Shown one piece after another: positions 43,663 to 56,008 of a stretch of 64,000 bases of DNA. Position 1 is the stretch's first letter; each line of letters starts with the position of its first letter. Under the pieces are notes generated by a model. The model did not search any database and had not been told where the DNA came from. It saw only the letters and a program-made list of their open reading frames with translations. The position numbers and the translations under genes are program-made. Location: positions 707,001 to 771,000 of the forward strand of contig JAPTMU010000032.1 of NCBI GenBank assembly GCA_028583405.1, given 5' to 3'. Source of the stretch: Pogonophryne albipinna (lineage: Eukaryota; Chordata; Actinopteri; Perciformes; Artedidraconidae).

Positions 43663-43670
43663 TATTGTAA
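43386..43670 (+). pseudogene. BED-like zinc-finger fragment (copy B)
   Basis: Identical in translation to the minus-strand frame 10356-10640 of copy A. Two independent copies keeping the same 94-residue frame may just reflect recent dispersal. No catalytic domain follows. Confidence 0.45.
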
Positions 43671-44409
43671 ATATTGAGATTTTACAGTTTCTTATGTTAA
43701 CATAAATAGTTGGTTGAAAAAAAAAGTTGTAATGCTCAATTTGTATTTGTACACATCACATGAACCTCAGTATGGAATATGAAGTCATGAATCAGTCCTG
43801 ATGTAACTTTTCTGTGGTGAAAGTAGAGTGATAGAACTATTTTAATCCAAATTCTAATTTACACATTTTCATTTTAGACATGAACAACACATGTATATAG
43901 GCCTATAGTGTAATTCATATATTTCACTACTTTTGTGAACCAAAAACGTTGGTAAACCATATCTGAAACACCAACAAAATGGATGACATGAGTACATCTG
44001 TGTTTTCACAACAGTTTTTAAGTTTTCCAAAAATCTGATTTCTAAACTAAGTATCTCATAAGACAGTGCTCTAAGGTGAGTGACATTGCATTTCTAGCAA
44101 GACCAGAGACTGAACATTTTGATATGTTACACCATGCCATGTTATAAGAAGTACATTTAAAAGGTGATTTAAGGAGACATAAATACCCTTCACTTCAGTA
44201 AGATAAGGTAAGGCGATTTTATTTTAAAAGACAATGAAGGCAGGTTATATTGATTGATATATTTATTATATTGAAAGCCAAGTTAATACATAGTCCCCTG
44301 AATCTGGAATAACGTACAATTTACAGCCTCACAATGTCAGGAACTTTTCATCTACAGATTGCTTTGGTCTGGTTTTGCTCTTCACTGATTGGTTACTGAG
44401 ACTTTGAAC

Positions 44410-44525
44410 TTAAACGGACCTCCCCGTTTATAAAACGGACCTCCCCGTTAATCCGCGCGTAGTTTCGCGCGAATAAACGGACCTCCCCGTTAATCCGCGC
44501 GAATAAACGCGCGAATTATGGCGCA
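44410..44525. repeat. Subterminal CpG-rich hairpin cluster of element X (copy B)
   Basis: AAACGGACCTCCCCGTTTAT and CGCGCGAATAAACG units repeated two to three times with many self-complementary stretches. The order differs slightly from copy A, suggesting unit rearrangement. Confidence 0.65.
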
Positions 44526-45095
44526 AATGGCGTTCCATACACCCTCGCACACAGACGGGGGAGAGAGAGATCTCGGTTGCGTTCGGATAGTTTAAAAATC
44601 AGCTCCTAAATTCTAACCCTATCTCCTATTCCTTGACCTCTGAGTGAAACGTCACGGGGTTAAGGGATAGTGGATAGGAGAATTCAAAAGGATTTAGGAG
44701 AAGAGACTGTGGTGCTTTAGAGAATCCGAATGCACTTTCACTATCCGACGTGTTTATGATGCGCCAGCAGACGTCATTTTGTGCGTCTGCTGCTGTGGGG
44801 AATCTATGGAAACTACAGTTTTCTATACAGCGGACTACAACATGGATGTTTAATAAGAACGACAGACTACTGTAAACTCATCTAGAGAGTCTACACCGTG
44901 CTCTGATGCTGTTGTGTTATGCTTTATGAACGTGGACAACAGAGAAACATATTCTTCATGACCAAAGTTGGAATTGAAATAAAAAAGGAAAGTGAAACTT
45001 ATGCTCGTCACCCTCTCCCTCCGGTCTTCATTAATACAAAAAATGATCCCAGTATGATTGTATGAACTATGAAAATATCTTAAAATCAATGCAAA

Positions 45096-45576
45096 TGTTA
45101 AGACCTTGGATACTCAAAGGTAAGGACTCAAATGCACGACCCGGGAGCCAGAGGTAAAGTATAATTAATATACTTTATTTCTTCCACAAAATATATACAA
45201 AAGAAAAACACTCTTACGAGGTAACAAAAAAGGGTCCAAAAAGATACAACAAAATATCGCTCACAACGTGAGGAATTAAACTTTCAATAAGTTTCAGAAG
45301 CATAACGTAGGTTTGCAAAAAGAAGCAATCTACGACGAGCAGAGTACTGGCATGAGGACAGGACAAGACGAACTGACACTGAACGCTGGGAGACTGGGGA
45401 CTTTAAACACTCGACAACAATACACAGGTGAACACAATCAGGGGCGGGGCTGATACTGATGAGGGAAGTGAGTCAAGGGACCTGAAATGAGGCGTGAAAC
45501 AAACAAAACAGGAAGTGAGCAATAATAACACATAAACATGAAACATGATTACTAACACTTTTGACGGTGCACAACA
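45096..45576 (-). repeat. 3' LTR of Gypsy element 2
   Basis: 481 bp, TGTTAAGACC...GTGCACAACA on the plus strand, equal by eye to 49989-50469. Confidence 0.9.
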
Positions 45577-48500
45577 GTACCCCCCCCTCTAGGGCCGACT
45601 CCTGACGGCCCAGGCCGATCATAAAAATCCTGAATCAGGGTTTTATCCACAATAAACCTCGCAGGAACCCAGCATCTTGCCTCGAGACCATAACCCACCC
45701 AATCCACCAGGAATTGTTTTCCTCGACCCCTATTGCGGACTTCCAGCAACTTGCGGACCTTGTACGTTAGGCCACCTTCGAAGAACTGGGGTGGTGGAGG
45801 GGGCTTGGACGCGGGAATCAGCGTGCTCTCATGAACTGGCTTTATCTTGCTGACGTGGAATGTAGGGTGTACCCCCATGGGTCTGGGAAGTCTTAGGCGC
45901 ACAGATACCGGATTGATGACTCTTGACACCGGAAAAGGCCCCACAAACCTTGGAGTCAACTTTTTGGAAGCCACCTGAAGTGGTAGGTCCTTGGTGGAAA
46001 GCCACACCTTTTGACCCGGTTTGTAGCTGGGAGCGGCCCTGCGGTGGATGTCTGCTACATCCTTCATCCGAGCCGAACTTCGTAGCAGAGATTGGCGAGC
46101 TCCAGCCCAAACTCGGCGACAGCGTCTAATCAAGGCGTGAGCTGATGGTACCTTAACTTCCCCTTCGTCGGTTGAGAACAGCGGCGGTTGATAACCATTG
46201 GCACAATGGAAAGGCGAGAGACCTGTGGCCGCCGTGGGAAGAGTATTGTGTGCAAACTCCACCCAAGTGAGGTGGTCGCTCCAGTTGGTCTGGTTCTGGA
46301 AAACGAGACAGCGTAGTGTAGTCTCCAGTTCTTGATTCAGACGCTCCGATTGTCCATTTGATTGAGGGTGGTAACCTGAAGACAAGCTGACAGTAGCGCC
46401 TATGAGTCTGCAAAACTCCTTCCAGAAAGCTGAAATGAATTGTGGACCTCTGTCGGAAACAATGTCATTTGGAAATCCGTGGATCCTGAATATTTGGTTC
46501 ATCATGACCTCTGCGGTACTCTTGGCAGAGGGGATCTTGGTTAGAGGAATGAAATGAACCATCTTGGAGAACCGGTCCACCACTGTCAGAACCGTAGTTT
46601 TGCCTCTGGACGAGGGAAGACCTGTCACAAAGTCCATAGATATATGTGACCAGGGACGTTGAGGAATCGGCAGTGGTTGGAGCAAACCCATCTTGACCTG
46701 GGACGAGGTCTTATTGCAGGCACACACCGGACAAGCCGCTACGTACTCCTGCACATCCTTCTTCATGGCTGGCCACCAGAAACGCTGCTTAATCCTGTAC
46801 ATAGTCCTTTTAACTCCAGGGTGGCACGAGATCACCGACGTGTGGGCCCAGTGGATGACCTTGGAGTAGAGAGACACAGGAACAAAGAGCAGGTGGTTTG
46901 GACCTTTGCTAGATGCTGGGTTTAATGCGTTAGCCTGTTTAACGTCCAATTCTAGTTGCCAGGAAAAGGCTCCGACCATACGGTTTAATGGAAGGATGGT
47001 CTTGGGCTCTACCGAAACAGGTTCTGGATCGAAAAGGCGAGACAAGGCATCAGGTTTCTGATTCTGAGATCCGGGACGGAAAGAGAGAGTGAAGTTGAAC
47101 CTACTGAAAAATAGAGTCCACCTGGCCTGCCGAGAGTTGAGGCGTTTAGCCTTTCTGATATACTCCAGGTTTTTATGGTCTGTCCAAACTAAGAACGGCT
47201 GTTCTGCCCCCTCCAACCAGTGTCTCCATTCCTCCAGAGCAGCTTTTACAGCTAACAGTTCCTTATTTCCCACATCGTAGTTCTTCTCTGCCGCCGTCAG
47301 CTTCCGCGACAGGAAGGCACATGGGTGTATCCTGTTGTCCTTCAAGGATGTTTGGGACAAAATGCCTCCAATTCCCTCATTGGAAGCATCGACCTCGACC
47401 ACAAACTGGCGCTGGGGATCCGGAATGGTGAGAATCGGCGCTGTGGTGAACCTCTCCCTGAGGAGCTGGAAAGCGCAGTCAGCCTGGGGGGTCCACTTGA
47501 AGGGGACTTTGGAAGAAGTCAGAACATGCAGAGGAGCAGCTACAGAACTGAAGTTTCTTATAAACTTTCTGTAGAAGTTTGCAAACCCTAAGAACTGCTG
47601 AACCTTCTTCCTGGAGTCTGGTGTTGGCCACTTGGAAACTGCACTGACTTTAGCAGGTTCCATCTGCATCTGGTTTGGTGAGATTATATATCCTAGAAAG
47701 GCCACCCTTTCTACGTGAAACTCACACTTCTCTGCCTTGACATATAATTGAATTTCGAGTAGTTTCTGCAGAACCTGACGGACATGGTGAACATGGGACT
47801 TAGAGTCTGGTGAGAAAATCAAAATGTCATCAAGGTACACAAACACAGAAACATTCAAAAATTCCCGCAAAACCTCATTCACAAAACCCTGAAACACAGC
47901 CGGTGCATTACACAGTCCAAAAGGCATCACAAGGTATTCATAGTGACCGCTCTGAGTATTAAATCCTGTTTTCCACTCATCCCCTTCCCTTATTCTAACC
48001 AAGTGATAAGCATTTCTTAAGTCCAGCTTGGTAAAAATCTTGGCAGTCTGAAGTAGCTCGAAAGCAGAGGACATGAGTGGCAGAGGATAGCGGTTTTTCA
48101 CCGTAATGTCATTAAGAGGGCTGTAGTCTATGCAAGGTCTCAGAGAACCGTCCTTTTTTCCTACGAAGAAAAACCCCGCTCCAGCTGGGGAAGATGAAGG
48201 ACGGATAATCCCTGATTTGAGAGAAGCGGAAATGTAGTCGTCCATTGCCGCTCTCTCTGGCCTTGAGATCGAATACAGTTTTCCCTTGGGAATGGGAGCC
48301 CCCGGTAAGAGATTAATGGGGCAATCAAAAGGTCGGTGAGGAGGTAACGACATGGCTTTTGATTTGTTAAATGCTTCCTTAAGATCATGATAACATGACG
48401 GTACTTTCTGTAGGTCAGGATAGTCTGGGTGATCAATGACGATCCTACTAGGGTCTGTTGGTGCTTTAACAGAGCGTGAATGTTTACACCTGTTAATGCA

Positions 48501-48977
48501 ATCCTCTCCCCACTCCTTAACCTTTCCTGAGCGCCAGTCAATGTGTGGGTTGTGGATTTTTAGCCACGGAAAACCCAAAATAACCGGATGCTGAGCAGAT
48601 TCAAAAATGTGAAACTGCATAACTTCAGTGTGGTCATTATTTACAGTGATCTGGATAGGTTCTGTGCAGTGGGTGACTGTAAACAACAAACGTCCGTCTA
48701 AAGCACTGGCGGTAATGGGAGAAGATAGAGGGACAGTTTTTATACCAAGCTGTTTGACTATGCCCCAATCCATAAGACTTTCGTCCGCTCCTGAGTCTAT
48801 TAGCACTCCTTGGGAAATGACCTGATCATTAATAAAAATGTTTACCTTGGTAACTGGACGAGGAGGAAAGTCTGTGGAAAACTTGCTCACCAGCGCCCTC
48901 CTCTTGGCTGGTAAGCTTGCTCTTTTCCCGGACATGACGCGAGTTGGTGACCCGGCTGGCCACAGTAGAAACAACAC
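45552..48977 (-). CDS. Gypsy element 2 pol polyprotein with chromodomain
   Basis: A 1141-codon open frame with no stop. It makes protease, reverse transcriptase/RNase H and integrase, which copy the element RNA and insert the DNA. Domains by approximate residue: protease [13 protein letters not shown] at 60-72; RT with [16 protein letters not shown] near 285 and [11 protein letters not shown] near 370; RNase H with [17 protein letters not shown] near 525 and [11 protein letters not shown]; integrase zinc motif [13 protein letters not shown]...CPVCACNK near 690-740; and integrase core with [21 protein letters not shown] and [18 protein letters not shown] (D-D-E). A GPF-type C-terminal domain (LTPRFVGPF) follows. 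A chromodomain, [20 protein letters not shown] and then [14 protein letters not shown], lies near 1080-1125. Expression most likely needs the -1 shift out of gag, so the first listed codon is not a true start. Confidence 0.9.
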   Translation of the reverse strand: MLFLLWPAGSPTRVMSGKRASLPAKRRALVSKFSTDFPPRPVTKVNIFINDQVISQGVLIDSGADESLMDWGIVKQLGIKTVPLSSPITASALDGRLLFTVTHCTEPIQITVNNDHTEVMQFHIFESAQHPVILGFPWLKIHNPHIDWRSGKVKEWGEDCINRCKHSRSVKAPTDPSRIVIDHPDYPDLQKVPSCYHDLKEAFNKSKAMSLPPHRPFDCPINLLPGAPIPKGKLYSISRPERAAMDDYISASLKSGIIRPSSSPAGAGFFFVGKKDGSLRPCIDYSPLNDITVKNRYPLPLMSSAFELLQTAKIFTKLDLRNAYHLVRIREGDEWKTGFNTQSGHYEYLVMPFGLCNAPAVFQGFVNEVLREFLNVSVFVYLDDILIFSPDSKSHVHHVRQVLQKLLEIQLYVKAEKCEFHVERVAFLGYIISPNQMQMEPAKVSAVSKWPTPDSRKKVQQFLGFANFYRKFIRNFSSVAAPLHVLTSSKVPFKWTPQADCAFQLLRERFTTAPILTIPDPQRQFVVEVDASNEGIGGILSQTSLKDNRIHPCAFLSRKLTAAEKNYDVGNKELLAVKAALEEWRHWLEGAEQPFLVWTDHKNLEYIRKAKRLNSRQARWTLFFSRFNFTLSFRPGSQNQKPDALSRLFDPEPVSVEPKTILPLNRMVGAFSWQLELDVKQANALNPASSKGPNHLLFVPVSLYSKVIHWAHTSVISCHPGVKRTMYRIKQRFWWPAMKKDVQEYVAACPVCACNKTSSQVKMGLLQPLPIPQRPWSHISMDFVTGLPSSRGKTTVLTVVDRFSKMVHFIPLTKIPSAKSTAEVMMNQIFRIHGFPNDIVSDRGPQFISAFWKEFCRLIGATVSLSSGYHPQSNGQSERLNQELETTLRCLVFQNQTNWSDHLTWVEFAHNTLPTAATGLSPFHCANGYQPPLFSTDEGEVKVPSAHALIRRCRRVWAGARQSLLRSSARMKDVADIHRRAAPSYKPGQKVWLSTKDLPLQVASKKLTPRFVGPFPVSRVINPVSVRLRLPRPMGVHPTFHVSKIKPVHESTLIPASKPPPPPQFFEGGLTYKVRKLLEVRNRGRGKQFLVDWVGYGLEARCWVPARFIVDKTLIQDFYDRPGPSGVGPRGGGTVVHRQKC

Positions 48978-49972
48978 CCTTCTCGTAGCCGGCGCTGTCT
49001 CTCCTCCACGGAAAGCCTGGTCCTTCCCAACTGCATGGGTTCATCTGCAACAGGCGGAGGTGCTGTCCTCCAACGGACCGAATCCGCTGGCTGGAAAACC
49101 TCCTCTGGTGGAAAGGCTCGTGGAAAAAAGCCCTGGAAACTGGGATGTCCGTCACGGCTGTGTCGACGTTCTCTCTCTCTTTCCCGAAGTCGGTTGTCGA
49201 TCCGGATGGAAACGGCGATGAGAGATTCCAGGTCCCGGGGTACCTCCAGGGGAGCCAGCTGGTCCTTGATTGAATCTGCTAATCCAGTCAGAAAAGCGTC
49301 GCGAAGAGCCGGAATATTCCACCCGCTGTCCGCTGCTGCCGTGCGAAACTCGATAGCATAATCCACCACCTGGCGCTTATGCTGCCGCATCTGAAGTAGT
49401 CTTCGGCTGGCTTCTGTTGCAGGTGATGAATGGTCAAAAATACGACTCATAGTGTCTGTGAAGTCGGGTAATGAGTAACATAGTTCCGTGTCTCTGGACC
49501 ATTCTGCAGTAGCCCAGGCTGCAGCTCTTCCCGTTAAATGGGACACGATGAACGCCACTTTACCATGGTCTGATGAGAAAGCGCCTGGGTTGTGTTGGAA
49601 ATGCAGGTCGCACTGCACCAGGAAAGCTCTGCAATTGATGGAATCACCGGAAAACCTCTCCGGGAGAGCCAGCCGTAGTGTGGAAGACACAGCCTGGCTT
49701 GGATTGACAGCGTCAACAGGATCCGCGACATGCAGGCGGTCAGCTGTGACTGACGTCATCGGCGGAGCAGTCTGAAGGTGAGTGATGAACTGCTGCATCT
49801 GATCCGTCAGCTGTCGTATCTGTGCAGAGATGGAAACTTGGAGCTCGGCCTGGTTTCCTACCAGTGCCTGCACTCCTTGGCTGATTAATCCCAGCTGTTC
49901 CTCGTGATGAAACATCCTCACGCCTTGGGCTGACAGGGCGGCGTGAAGAGCTTTTGGGTCGGCTGAGTCCAT
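48887..49972 (-). CDS. Gypsy element 2 gag
   Basis: 361 codons from ATG at 49972 ([20 protein letters not shown]), 16 bases inside the 5' LTR. It forms the particle that packages element RNA. A coiled-coil-like N-terminus is followed by a capsid-like region ([60 protein letters not shown]) and one CCHC knuckle, [14 protein letters not shown], near residue 337. The frame ends 91 bases into the pol frame. The N-terminus is similar in design to Gypsy element 1 gag ([11 protein letters not shown]), indicating related lineages. Confidence 0.88.
   Translation of the reverse strand: MDSADPKALHAALSAQGVRMFHHEEQLGLISQGVQALVGNQAELQVSISAQIRQLTDQMQQFITHLQTAPPMTSVTADRLHVADPVDAVNPSQAVSSTLRLALPERFSGDSINCRAFLVQCDLHFQHNPGAFSSDHGKVAFIVSHLTGRAAAWATAEWSRDTELCYSLPDFTDTMSRIFDHSSPATEASRRLLQMRQHKRQVVDYAIEFRTAAADSGWNIPALRDAFLTGLADSIKDQLAPLEVPRDLESLIAVSIRIDNRLRERERERRHSRDGHPSFQGFFPRAFPPEEVFQPADSVRWRTAPPPVADEPMQLGRTRLSVEERQRRLREGCCFYCGQPGHQLASCPGKEQAYQPRGGRW
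48923..48929 (-). promoter_or_regulatory. Candidate -1 ribosomal frameshift heptamer between gag and pol
   Basis: On the minus strand the gag frame reads CCG GGA AAA GAG, giving G GGA AAA in the X XXY YYZ arrangement needed for a -1 slip. It lies just after the CCHC knuckle and 34-40 bases before the gag stop. Pol is in the -1 frame relative to gag, and pol-like sequence is open from this point. A downstream stimulatory structure was not evaluated. Confidence 0.65.
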
Positions 49973-49988
49973 TGTGGTCAGTTCGTTC

Positions 49989-50469
49989 TGTTAAGACCTT
50001 GGATACTCAAAGGTAAGGACTCAAATGCACGACCCGGGAGCCAGAGGTAAAGTATAATTAATATACTTTATTTCTTCCACAAAATATATACAAAAGAAAA
50101 ACACTCTTACGAGGTAACAAAAAAGGGTCCAAAAAGATACAACAAAATATCGCTCACAACGTGAGGAATTAAACTTTCAATAAGTTTCAGAAGCATAACG
50201 TAGGTTTGCAAAAAGAAGCAATCTACGACGAGCAGAGTACTGGCATGAGGACAGGACAAGACGAACTGACACTGAACGCTGGGAGACTGGGGACTTTAAA
50301 CACTCGACAACAATACACAGGTGAACACAATCAGGGGCGGGGCTGATACTGATGAGGGAAGTGAGTCAAGGGACCTGAAATGAGGCGTGAAACAAACAAA
50401 ACAGGAAGTGAGCAATAATAACACATAAACATGAAACATGATTACTAACACTTTTGACGGTGCACAACA
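49989..50469 (-). repeat. 5' LTR of Gypsy element 2
   Basis: 481 bp, equal by eye to 45096-45576. Abuts GCAAA at 50470. Confidence 0.9.
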
Positions 50470-51057
50470 GCAAATGTATTTATTATAAACGTTAGTCCTT
50501 AACATCGATCACTGTGTATATCACCATTAAAAGTTGAACAAACCCCACACAGCTCAGTGAAATGTTGACTTTATTTGATCATTTCAGTGAAAACTAACGT
50601 TCATATTTCTCTTTTTGATTATAATACTGATGAACGTTCAAAACAAAGCACTTTGGCAACTTACCACATACGTTTTAAAAAGCTTAATAAGCACCGTAAC
50701 TTTCATGATATAATTTCTCCGTCATAATCGATTGTTTCCGTGAACGGCCGACTTCTGTGTGACGTCAAATGCTGCGGCTGCAAGGCATTGTGGGGCAGCA
50801 TTTTCTCCTCTCCTTTCGGTTAGGGAGGTCCAGTGGTTCCTAAGCTAAAGGAGGTTATAAAGGAAGTTTGAAACCTCCTTTCCTATCATTCTAGAGAATT
50901 CGAACAGCTCTTATCATGGCTGCCACTGAGGGACTTCCGGGTCATTTCACTCCGTTAGGAAGGTTCCTAAGCTAAATGGACTATTCGACTGCAGCCCTCG
51001 TCTCGATTGGAAGGATCGAAAATACACCATAGATGCATTATTTTGTCTTTTTGCATC

Positions 51058-51339
51058 TTAGAAACGAGTTGGCGACACTAAGACTGCGATATAATTGTTT
51101 TTGTAGCAATAATACATGACCTTTATCTTTCTCAACTCGCTACTCGGAGGGAAGTCGCTGTCATATGCCTTGTGAACACTCCGATAATGCCTCTCCACGT
51201 TACCTTTCTTTGGCAGAGCGACGCTTGCTTTACAAATAAGGCAAATAACCTTTGAATGTGACATCACAACAAAATGTTCTTCCTTCCATTCTGGGTGGAA
51301 GTGGTATGTTTTTAGCTTTTTGCTCGGTCCCTCACTCAT
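51058..51339 (-). pseudogene. Zinc-finger first exon of a hAT-type (GTF2IRD2/SPIN-DOC-like) transposase
   Basis: A frame of 93 residues from ATG at 51339 (MSEGPSKKLKTYHFHPEWKE) with VICLICKASVALPKKGNVER and HYRSVHKAYDSDFPPSSELR. This is the C-x2-C...H-x4-H finger that opens many vertebrate proteins derived from hAT transposases. Similarity ends at about ELRKIK, where AAAG|GTCATG could be a splice donor; the last 14 residues are probably intronic. No downstream catalytic domain is found, so it is a remnant. No clear termini. Confidence 0.6.
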
Positions 51340-52278
51340 TTTGTTGTTTGTCTCTTGTTTGTCTCTTTAACTTAATTTGAGTTTTCCCGGCACTTGACTG
51401 ATTTTGTATCGCTTTGCATTCTGGGTTAACAGACTGGAAAGCGATAGGTCGCTTTCCTTTTTCTGTCAATCAAGTAAACTCCTGAATTAAGTGGCAGGGA
51501 GGCCAAGGGAGTGTTGCAAAGTGTGGTCTGAAACCCACCTCGGCTCCGCGTGTTCGTTGATGAGCTGGTCAGATTTTATAAAAGAAGGAATTCAAAGCAC
51601 CAGATAAAGGGTTAAACAATAATCTGCTTTAATGGTAAAAGACAACAACACACAATACAGAGCACTCTGCAATAGTACCAAATACAGGGTGCTCCGGGCT
51701 CAATTCCTACCACCGTGTGATATACTGTTATGCTGTGTTCGTTATTCTCGCGTCCAGGAGAGAAGCTTTAAAAGGAGACTAAATGGAGTCTCTGAGAAGG
51801 TTCAAATGGTTACTTTAATTAAAAATATGGCGCGGTAATGTTACAAACAGGATATTGTTCGGTCAGAAGAACAGCTGTGTTCTGGCTCTCATGAGCAAAG
51901 AGAAGAGGGCGAGCTCCACCTCTCCAGCTGTTATATCTCCTCTGCTGGCTCCTCCCTGTGTGCCGGTCGGCGCTGCTGGGGGCCAGCCCTCCACGTATTT
52001 AATGTCCGTTGTTACCATACGTTGTTACGCATATCAGAGGATACAGACATTGTACATTCAATATATATCTAAACACGCCTTTTCTCCTCCTTAACTCTTT
52101 CATGACTTTTTATTTAACACATTCTAAACGCTGTAATCAATACTCCAAAAAATACAGGAAATACTTCACGGCAGTTTGGTTTCCGGTCGTTCCGGATGTT
52201 GTCACATGCTACTCACATCTGTAAACAATAACGTATTCAAATAAACTGTACCTTCATTTAATATTCAACAATAATAAT
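51340..52278. other. Unassigned; possible decayed LTR around 51530-52000
   Basis: No gene. The stretch at about 51728-52000, containing TGTTATGCTGTGTTCGTTAT and a GCTCC-rich region, looks like part of a minus-strand LTR, but no internal domain or paired LTR supports it. Confidence 0.35.
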
Positions 52279-53564
52279 CAGAGGTGGGACCAAGTCATTG
52301 TTTTGCAAGTCCGAGTCAAGTCTCAAGTCTTTGCGCTCAAGTCCGAGTCAAGTCTCAAGTCTTTGCGCTCAAGTCCGAGTCAAGTCTCAAGTCAGGATGG
52401 GCAAGTTCAAGTCAAGTCCAAGTCCTAAACTTTGACAAAACGAGTCTTAAACAAGTCATTATGTGTTTTTCACCAAATGTAATGACATCGATCAACAGAA
52501 TAATACTTAACAATCAAACTGCTGTTTATTAGTCACATTAATAATTTAATAATCCATTTTCTCTCTGCTGGTAAAGTAACGTGTTTTTTTCTATTTTAAG
52601 AGGGATCAGTAAGGTAAGGCTACCGTGACGGTTTGATTCAGAAGGAGTTTAATGTATAAGATCCCTGATGTTGAGGTGACCAGAATGTTTATTTCCACTG
52701 TGTACAACATGTTGTAAGGGACCCACAATCTATCTTTATGCAAGGGATAATGTGCAGCCAGGCGATCTCTATGGGGAAGAGAACACCTGAATCTAGATCC
52801 CTCTGCAGGTGGTACTTTAACTATATTTTGATGCAAATACTTTTGTACTTTTACTTGTAACATTTTGAATGCAGGACTTTTTATTGTAACCGAGTATTCC
52901 TACACTCTGGTACTTTTACTCAAGTACAAGATCTGAACTTCTCCCACCTGACAATAAATCCTGAGTGGTTACCAAAATAAAGGTAACAAAAAAATGTTAT
53001 TTTAATTTTACAAATCCTGCACTCAGCTTTGCTTTCTCCAATATCATTGAAAATCAGCCAGATGCTGCTTCTTTTTTCGGTTTTCACTAATTTCTTGACT
53101 TTTTCTGACGCGCTTGCATTTATATCCGTCTCCCCGTCACTCTGTGCAGCTGGCCTGTACCACTACACTTGCTGTGCCCCCCACCCTTCTTTCACATAAT
53201 GGTATGATCCTAGTGTGTCCTCGCATATGATTGGCCGCATGGTGGCCCAGCTAAATAAAGTCCCGCCCCTGCCTGCAAGGATTCTCAGCAAGAGTAGGAG
53301 CGGCTGAAGATTCTGCTCTCCCCGACGGGAGGCTGCTCTTCTAACGGCAGCTCGCGATCGGCGTGTTGGAGACCTCTGAATTAAAGTATCAAGTCACCTC
53401 AAGTCAGAAGGCTCAAGTCCAAGTCAAGTCCCGAGTCATTGGTGTTCAAGTCCAAGTCGAGTCGCAAGTGTTTTGTGATTTTGTCAAGTCGAGTCTCAAG
53501 TCATCAAATTGGTGACTCGAGTCTGACTCGAGTCCAAGTCATGTGACTCGAGTCCACACCTCTG
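52279..53564. mobile_element. hAT element (CAGAGGTG family), copy 1, at the edge of the satellite array
   Basis: 1286 bp, CAGAGGTGGGACCAAGTCAT...GAGTCCACACCTCTG. It has one extra 32-bp unit (TCTCAAGTCTTTGCGCTCAA...) relative to copies 2 and 3. The right flank is satellite (GTATCTTG). The left flank is AATAATAAT, not satellite, so the two sides do not form a target duplication. Inside is a decayed relative of the element at 30223-31990. Confidence 0.8.
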
Positions 53565-56008
53565 GTATCTTGAGAGAATTTAAGCATAAATCTGTCAAAT
53601 GTTAAAAACATCCTTGTTTCACTGAAATAGCCTCAAAATCACAAACTGCAAGCATCTGCTTGACGAAATCTAATAAAACAGAGTACTTTCATGGTAGTGG
53701 TCAGTTTTAAACACAAAAGTGTATCTTTCAGTAACTTTCTGAGAGAATTGAAGCATAAATCTGTCAAATGTTAAAAACATCCTTGTTTCACTGAAATAGC
53801 CTCAAAATCACAAACTGCAAGCATCTGCTTGACGAAATCTAATAAAACAGAGTACTTTCATGGTAGTGGTCAGTTTTAAACACAAAAGTGTATCTTTCAG
53901 TAACTTTCTGAGAGAATTGAAGCATAAATATGTCAAATGTTCAAAACAGCCTTGTTTCACTGAAATAGCCTCAAAATCACAAACTGCAAGCATCTGCTTG
54001 ACGAAATCTAATAAAACAGAGTACTTCCATGGTAGTGGTCAGCTTTTAAACACAAAAGTGTATCTTGAGAGAATTTAAGCATAAATCTGTCAAATGTTAA
54101 AAACATCCTTGTTTCACTGAAATAGCCTCAAAATCACAAACTGCAAGCATCTGCTTGACGAAATCTAATAAAACAGAGTACTTTCATGGTAGTGGTCAGC
54201 TTTTAAACACAAAAGTGTATCTTGAGAGAATTTAAGCATAAATCTGTCAAATTTTAAAAACATCCTTGTTTCACTGAAATAGCCTCAAAATCACAAACTG
54301 CAAGCATCTGCTTGACGAAATCTAATAAAACAGAGTACTTTCATGGTAGTGGTCAGTTTTAAACACAAAAGTGTATCTTTCAGTAACTTTCTGAGAGAAT
54401 TGAAGCATAAATATGTCAAATGTTCAAAACAGCCTTGTTTCACTGAAATAGCCTCAAAATCACAAACTGCAAGCATCTGCTTGACGAAATCTAATAAAAC
54501 AGAGTACTTCCATGGTAGTGTCAGCTTTTAAACACAAAAGTGTATCTTGAGAGAATTGAAGCATAAATCTGTCAAATGTTAAAAACATCCTTGTTTCACT
54601 GAAATAGCCTCAAAATCACAAACTGCAAGCATCTGCTTGACGAAATCTAATAAAACAGAGTACTTTCATGGTAGTGGTCAGTTTTAAACACAAAAGTGTA
54701 TCTTTCAGTAACTTTCTGAGAGAATTGAAGCATAAATCTGTCAAATGTTCAAAACAGCCTTGTTTCACTGAAATAGCCTCAAAATCACAAACTGCAAGCA
54801 TCTGCTTGACGAAATCTAATAAAACAGAGTAATTTCATGGTAGTGGTCAGCTTTTAAACGCAAAAGTGTATCTTGAGAGAATTTAAGCATAAATCTGTCA
54901 AATGTTAAAAACATCCTTGTTTCACTGAAATAGCCTCAAAATCACAAACTGCAAGCATCTGCTTGACGAAATCTAATAAAACAGAGTACTTTCATGGTAG
55001 TGGTCAGTTTTAAACACAAAAGTGTATCTTTCAGTAACTTTCTGAGAGAATTGAAGCATAAATCTGTCAAATGTTCAAAACAGCCTTGTTTCACTGAAAT
55101 AGCCTCAAAATCACAAACTGCAAGCATCTGCTTGACGAAATCTAATAAAACAGAGTACTTCCATGGTAGTGGTCAGCTTTTAAACACAAAAGTGTATCTT
55201 GAGAGAATTTAAGCATAAATGTGTCAAATGTTAAAAACATCCTTGTTTCACTGAAATAGCCTCAAAATCACAAACTGCAAGCATCTGCTTGACGAAATCT
55301 AATAAAACAGAGTACTTTCATGGTAGTGGTCAGTTTTAAACACAAAAGTGTATCTTGAGAGAATTTAAGCATAAATCTGTCAAATGTTAAAAACATCCTT
55401 GTTTCACTGAAATAGCCTCAAAATCACAAACTGCAAGCATCTGCTTGACGAAATCTAATAAAACAGAGTACTTTCATGGTAGTGGTCAGTTTTAAACACA
55501 AAAGTGTATCTTTCAGTAACTTTCTGAGAGAATTGAAGCATAAATCTGTCAAATGTTCAAAACAGCCTTGTTTCACTGAAATAGCCTCAAAATCACAAAC
55601 TGCAAGCATCTGCTTGACGAAATCTAATAAAACAAAGTACTTTCATGGTAGTGGTCAGTTTTAAACACAAAAGTGTATCTTGAGAGAATTTAAGCATAAA
55701 TCTGTCAAATGTTAAAAACATCCTTGTTTCACTGAAATAGCCTCAAAATAACAAACTGCAAGCATCTGCTTGACGAAATCTAATAAAACCGAGTACTTCA
55801 TGGTAGTGGTCAGTTTTTAAACACAAAAGTGTATCTTTCAGTAACTTTCTGAGATAATTGAAGCATAAATCTGTCAAATGTTCAAAACAGCCTTGTTTCA
55901 CTGAAATAGCCTCAAAATCACAAACTGCAAGCATCTGCTTGACGAAATCTACTAAAACAGAGTACTTTCATGGTAGTGGTCAGCTTTTAAACGCAAAAGT
56001 GTATCTTG
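53565..56008. repeat. Satellite block 1 (157/169-bp monomers)
   Basis: 2444 bp of tandem monomers. Type A (156-157 bp) begins GTATCTTGAGAGAATTTAAG. Type B (169 bp) begins GTATCTTTCAGTAACTTTCT, carrying about 12 extra bases. Both share CCTCAAAATCACAAACTGCA and GCATCTGCTTGACGAAATCT. A and B often alternate, giving a 326-bp dimer. The short open frames present on both strands in every monomer are chance effects of repetition. Confidence 0.92.

Larger units (their letters stand above)
43053..44539. mobile_element. Unclassified element X, copy B, part 3
   Basis: Inverted counterpart of 9475 to about 10940. It ends at GGCGTTCCATA (44539), after which the flank differs from that of copy A. It includes the small hAT element and the CpG-rich hairpin cluster. 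Confidence 0.75.
45096..50469 (-). mobile_element. Gypsy element 2 (chromodomain Ty3/Gypsy), nearly intact
   Basis: A 5374-bp LTR retrotransposon on the minus strand. It has two 481-bp LTRs in which I found no difference, and a perfect target duplication GCAAA (45091-45095 and 50470-50474). gag and pol are full-length and uninterrupted, overlapping in the -1 frame with a G GGA AAA slip site. A polypurine tract (AGAGGGGGGG on the minus strand) lies beside the 3' LTR. These features suggest a very recent insertion that may still be active. The gag ATG is 16 bases from the 5' LTR, as in Gypsy element 1. Confidence 0.9.
44574..50997. mobile_element. hAT-like element with imperfect inverted ends, split by Gypsy element 2
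   Basis: The left end (GGTTGCGTTCGGATAGT) and the reverse complement of the right end (GGCTGCAGTCGAATAGT) match imperfectly, and both ends carry TCCTAA-type subterminal repeats. Excluding the Gypsy insertion it is about 1.05 kb and non-coding. The target duplication is not clear, so the assignment is tentative. Confidence 0.45.

Noticed and set aside
51728..52010. A retroviral-type LTR
   Set aside because: Only weak LTR-like composition; no paired LTR, primer site or internal gene, so kept as unassigned.
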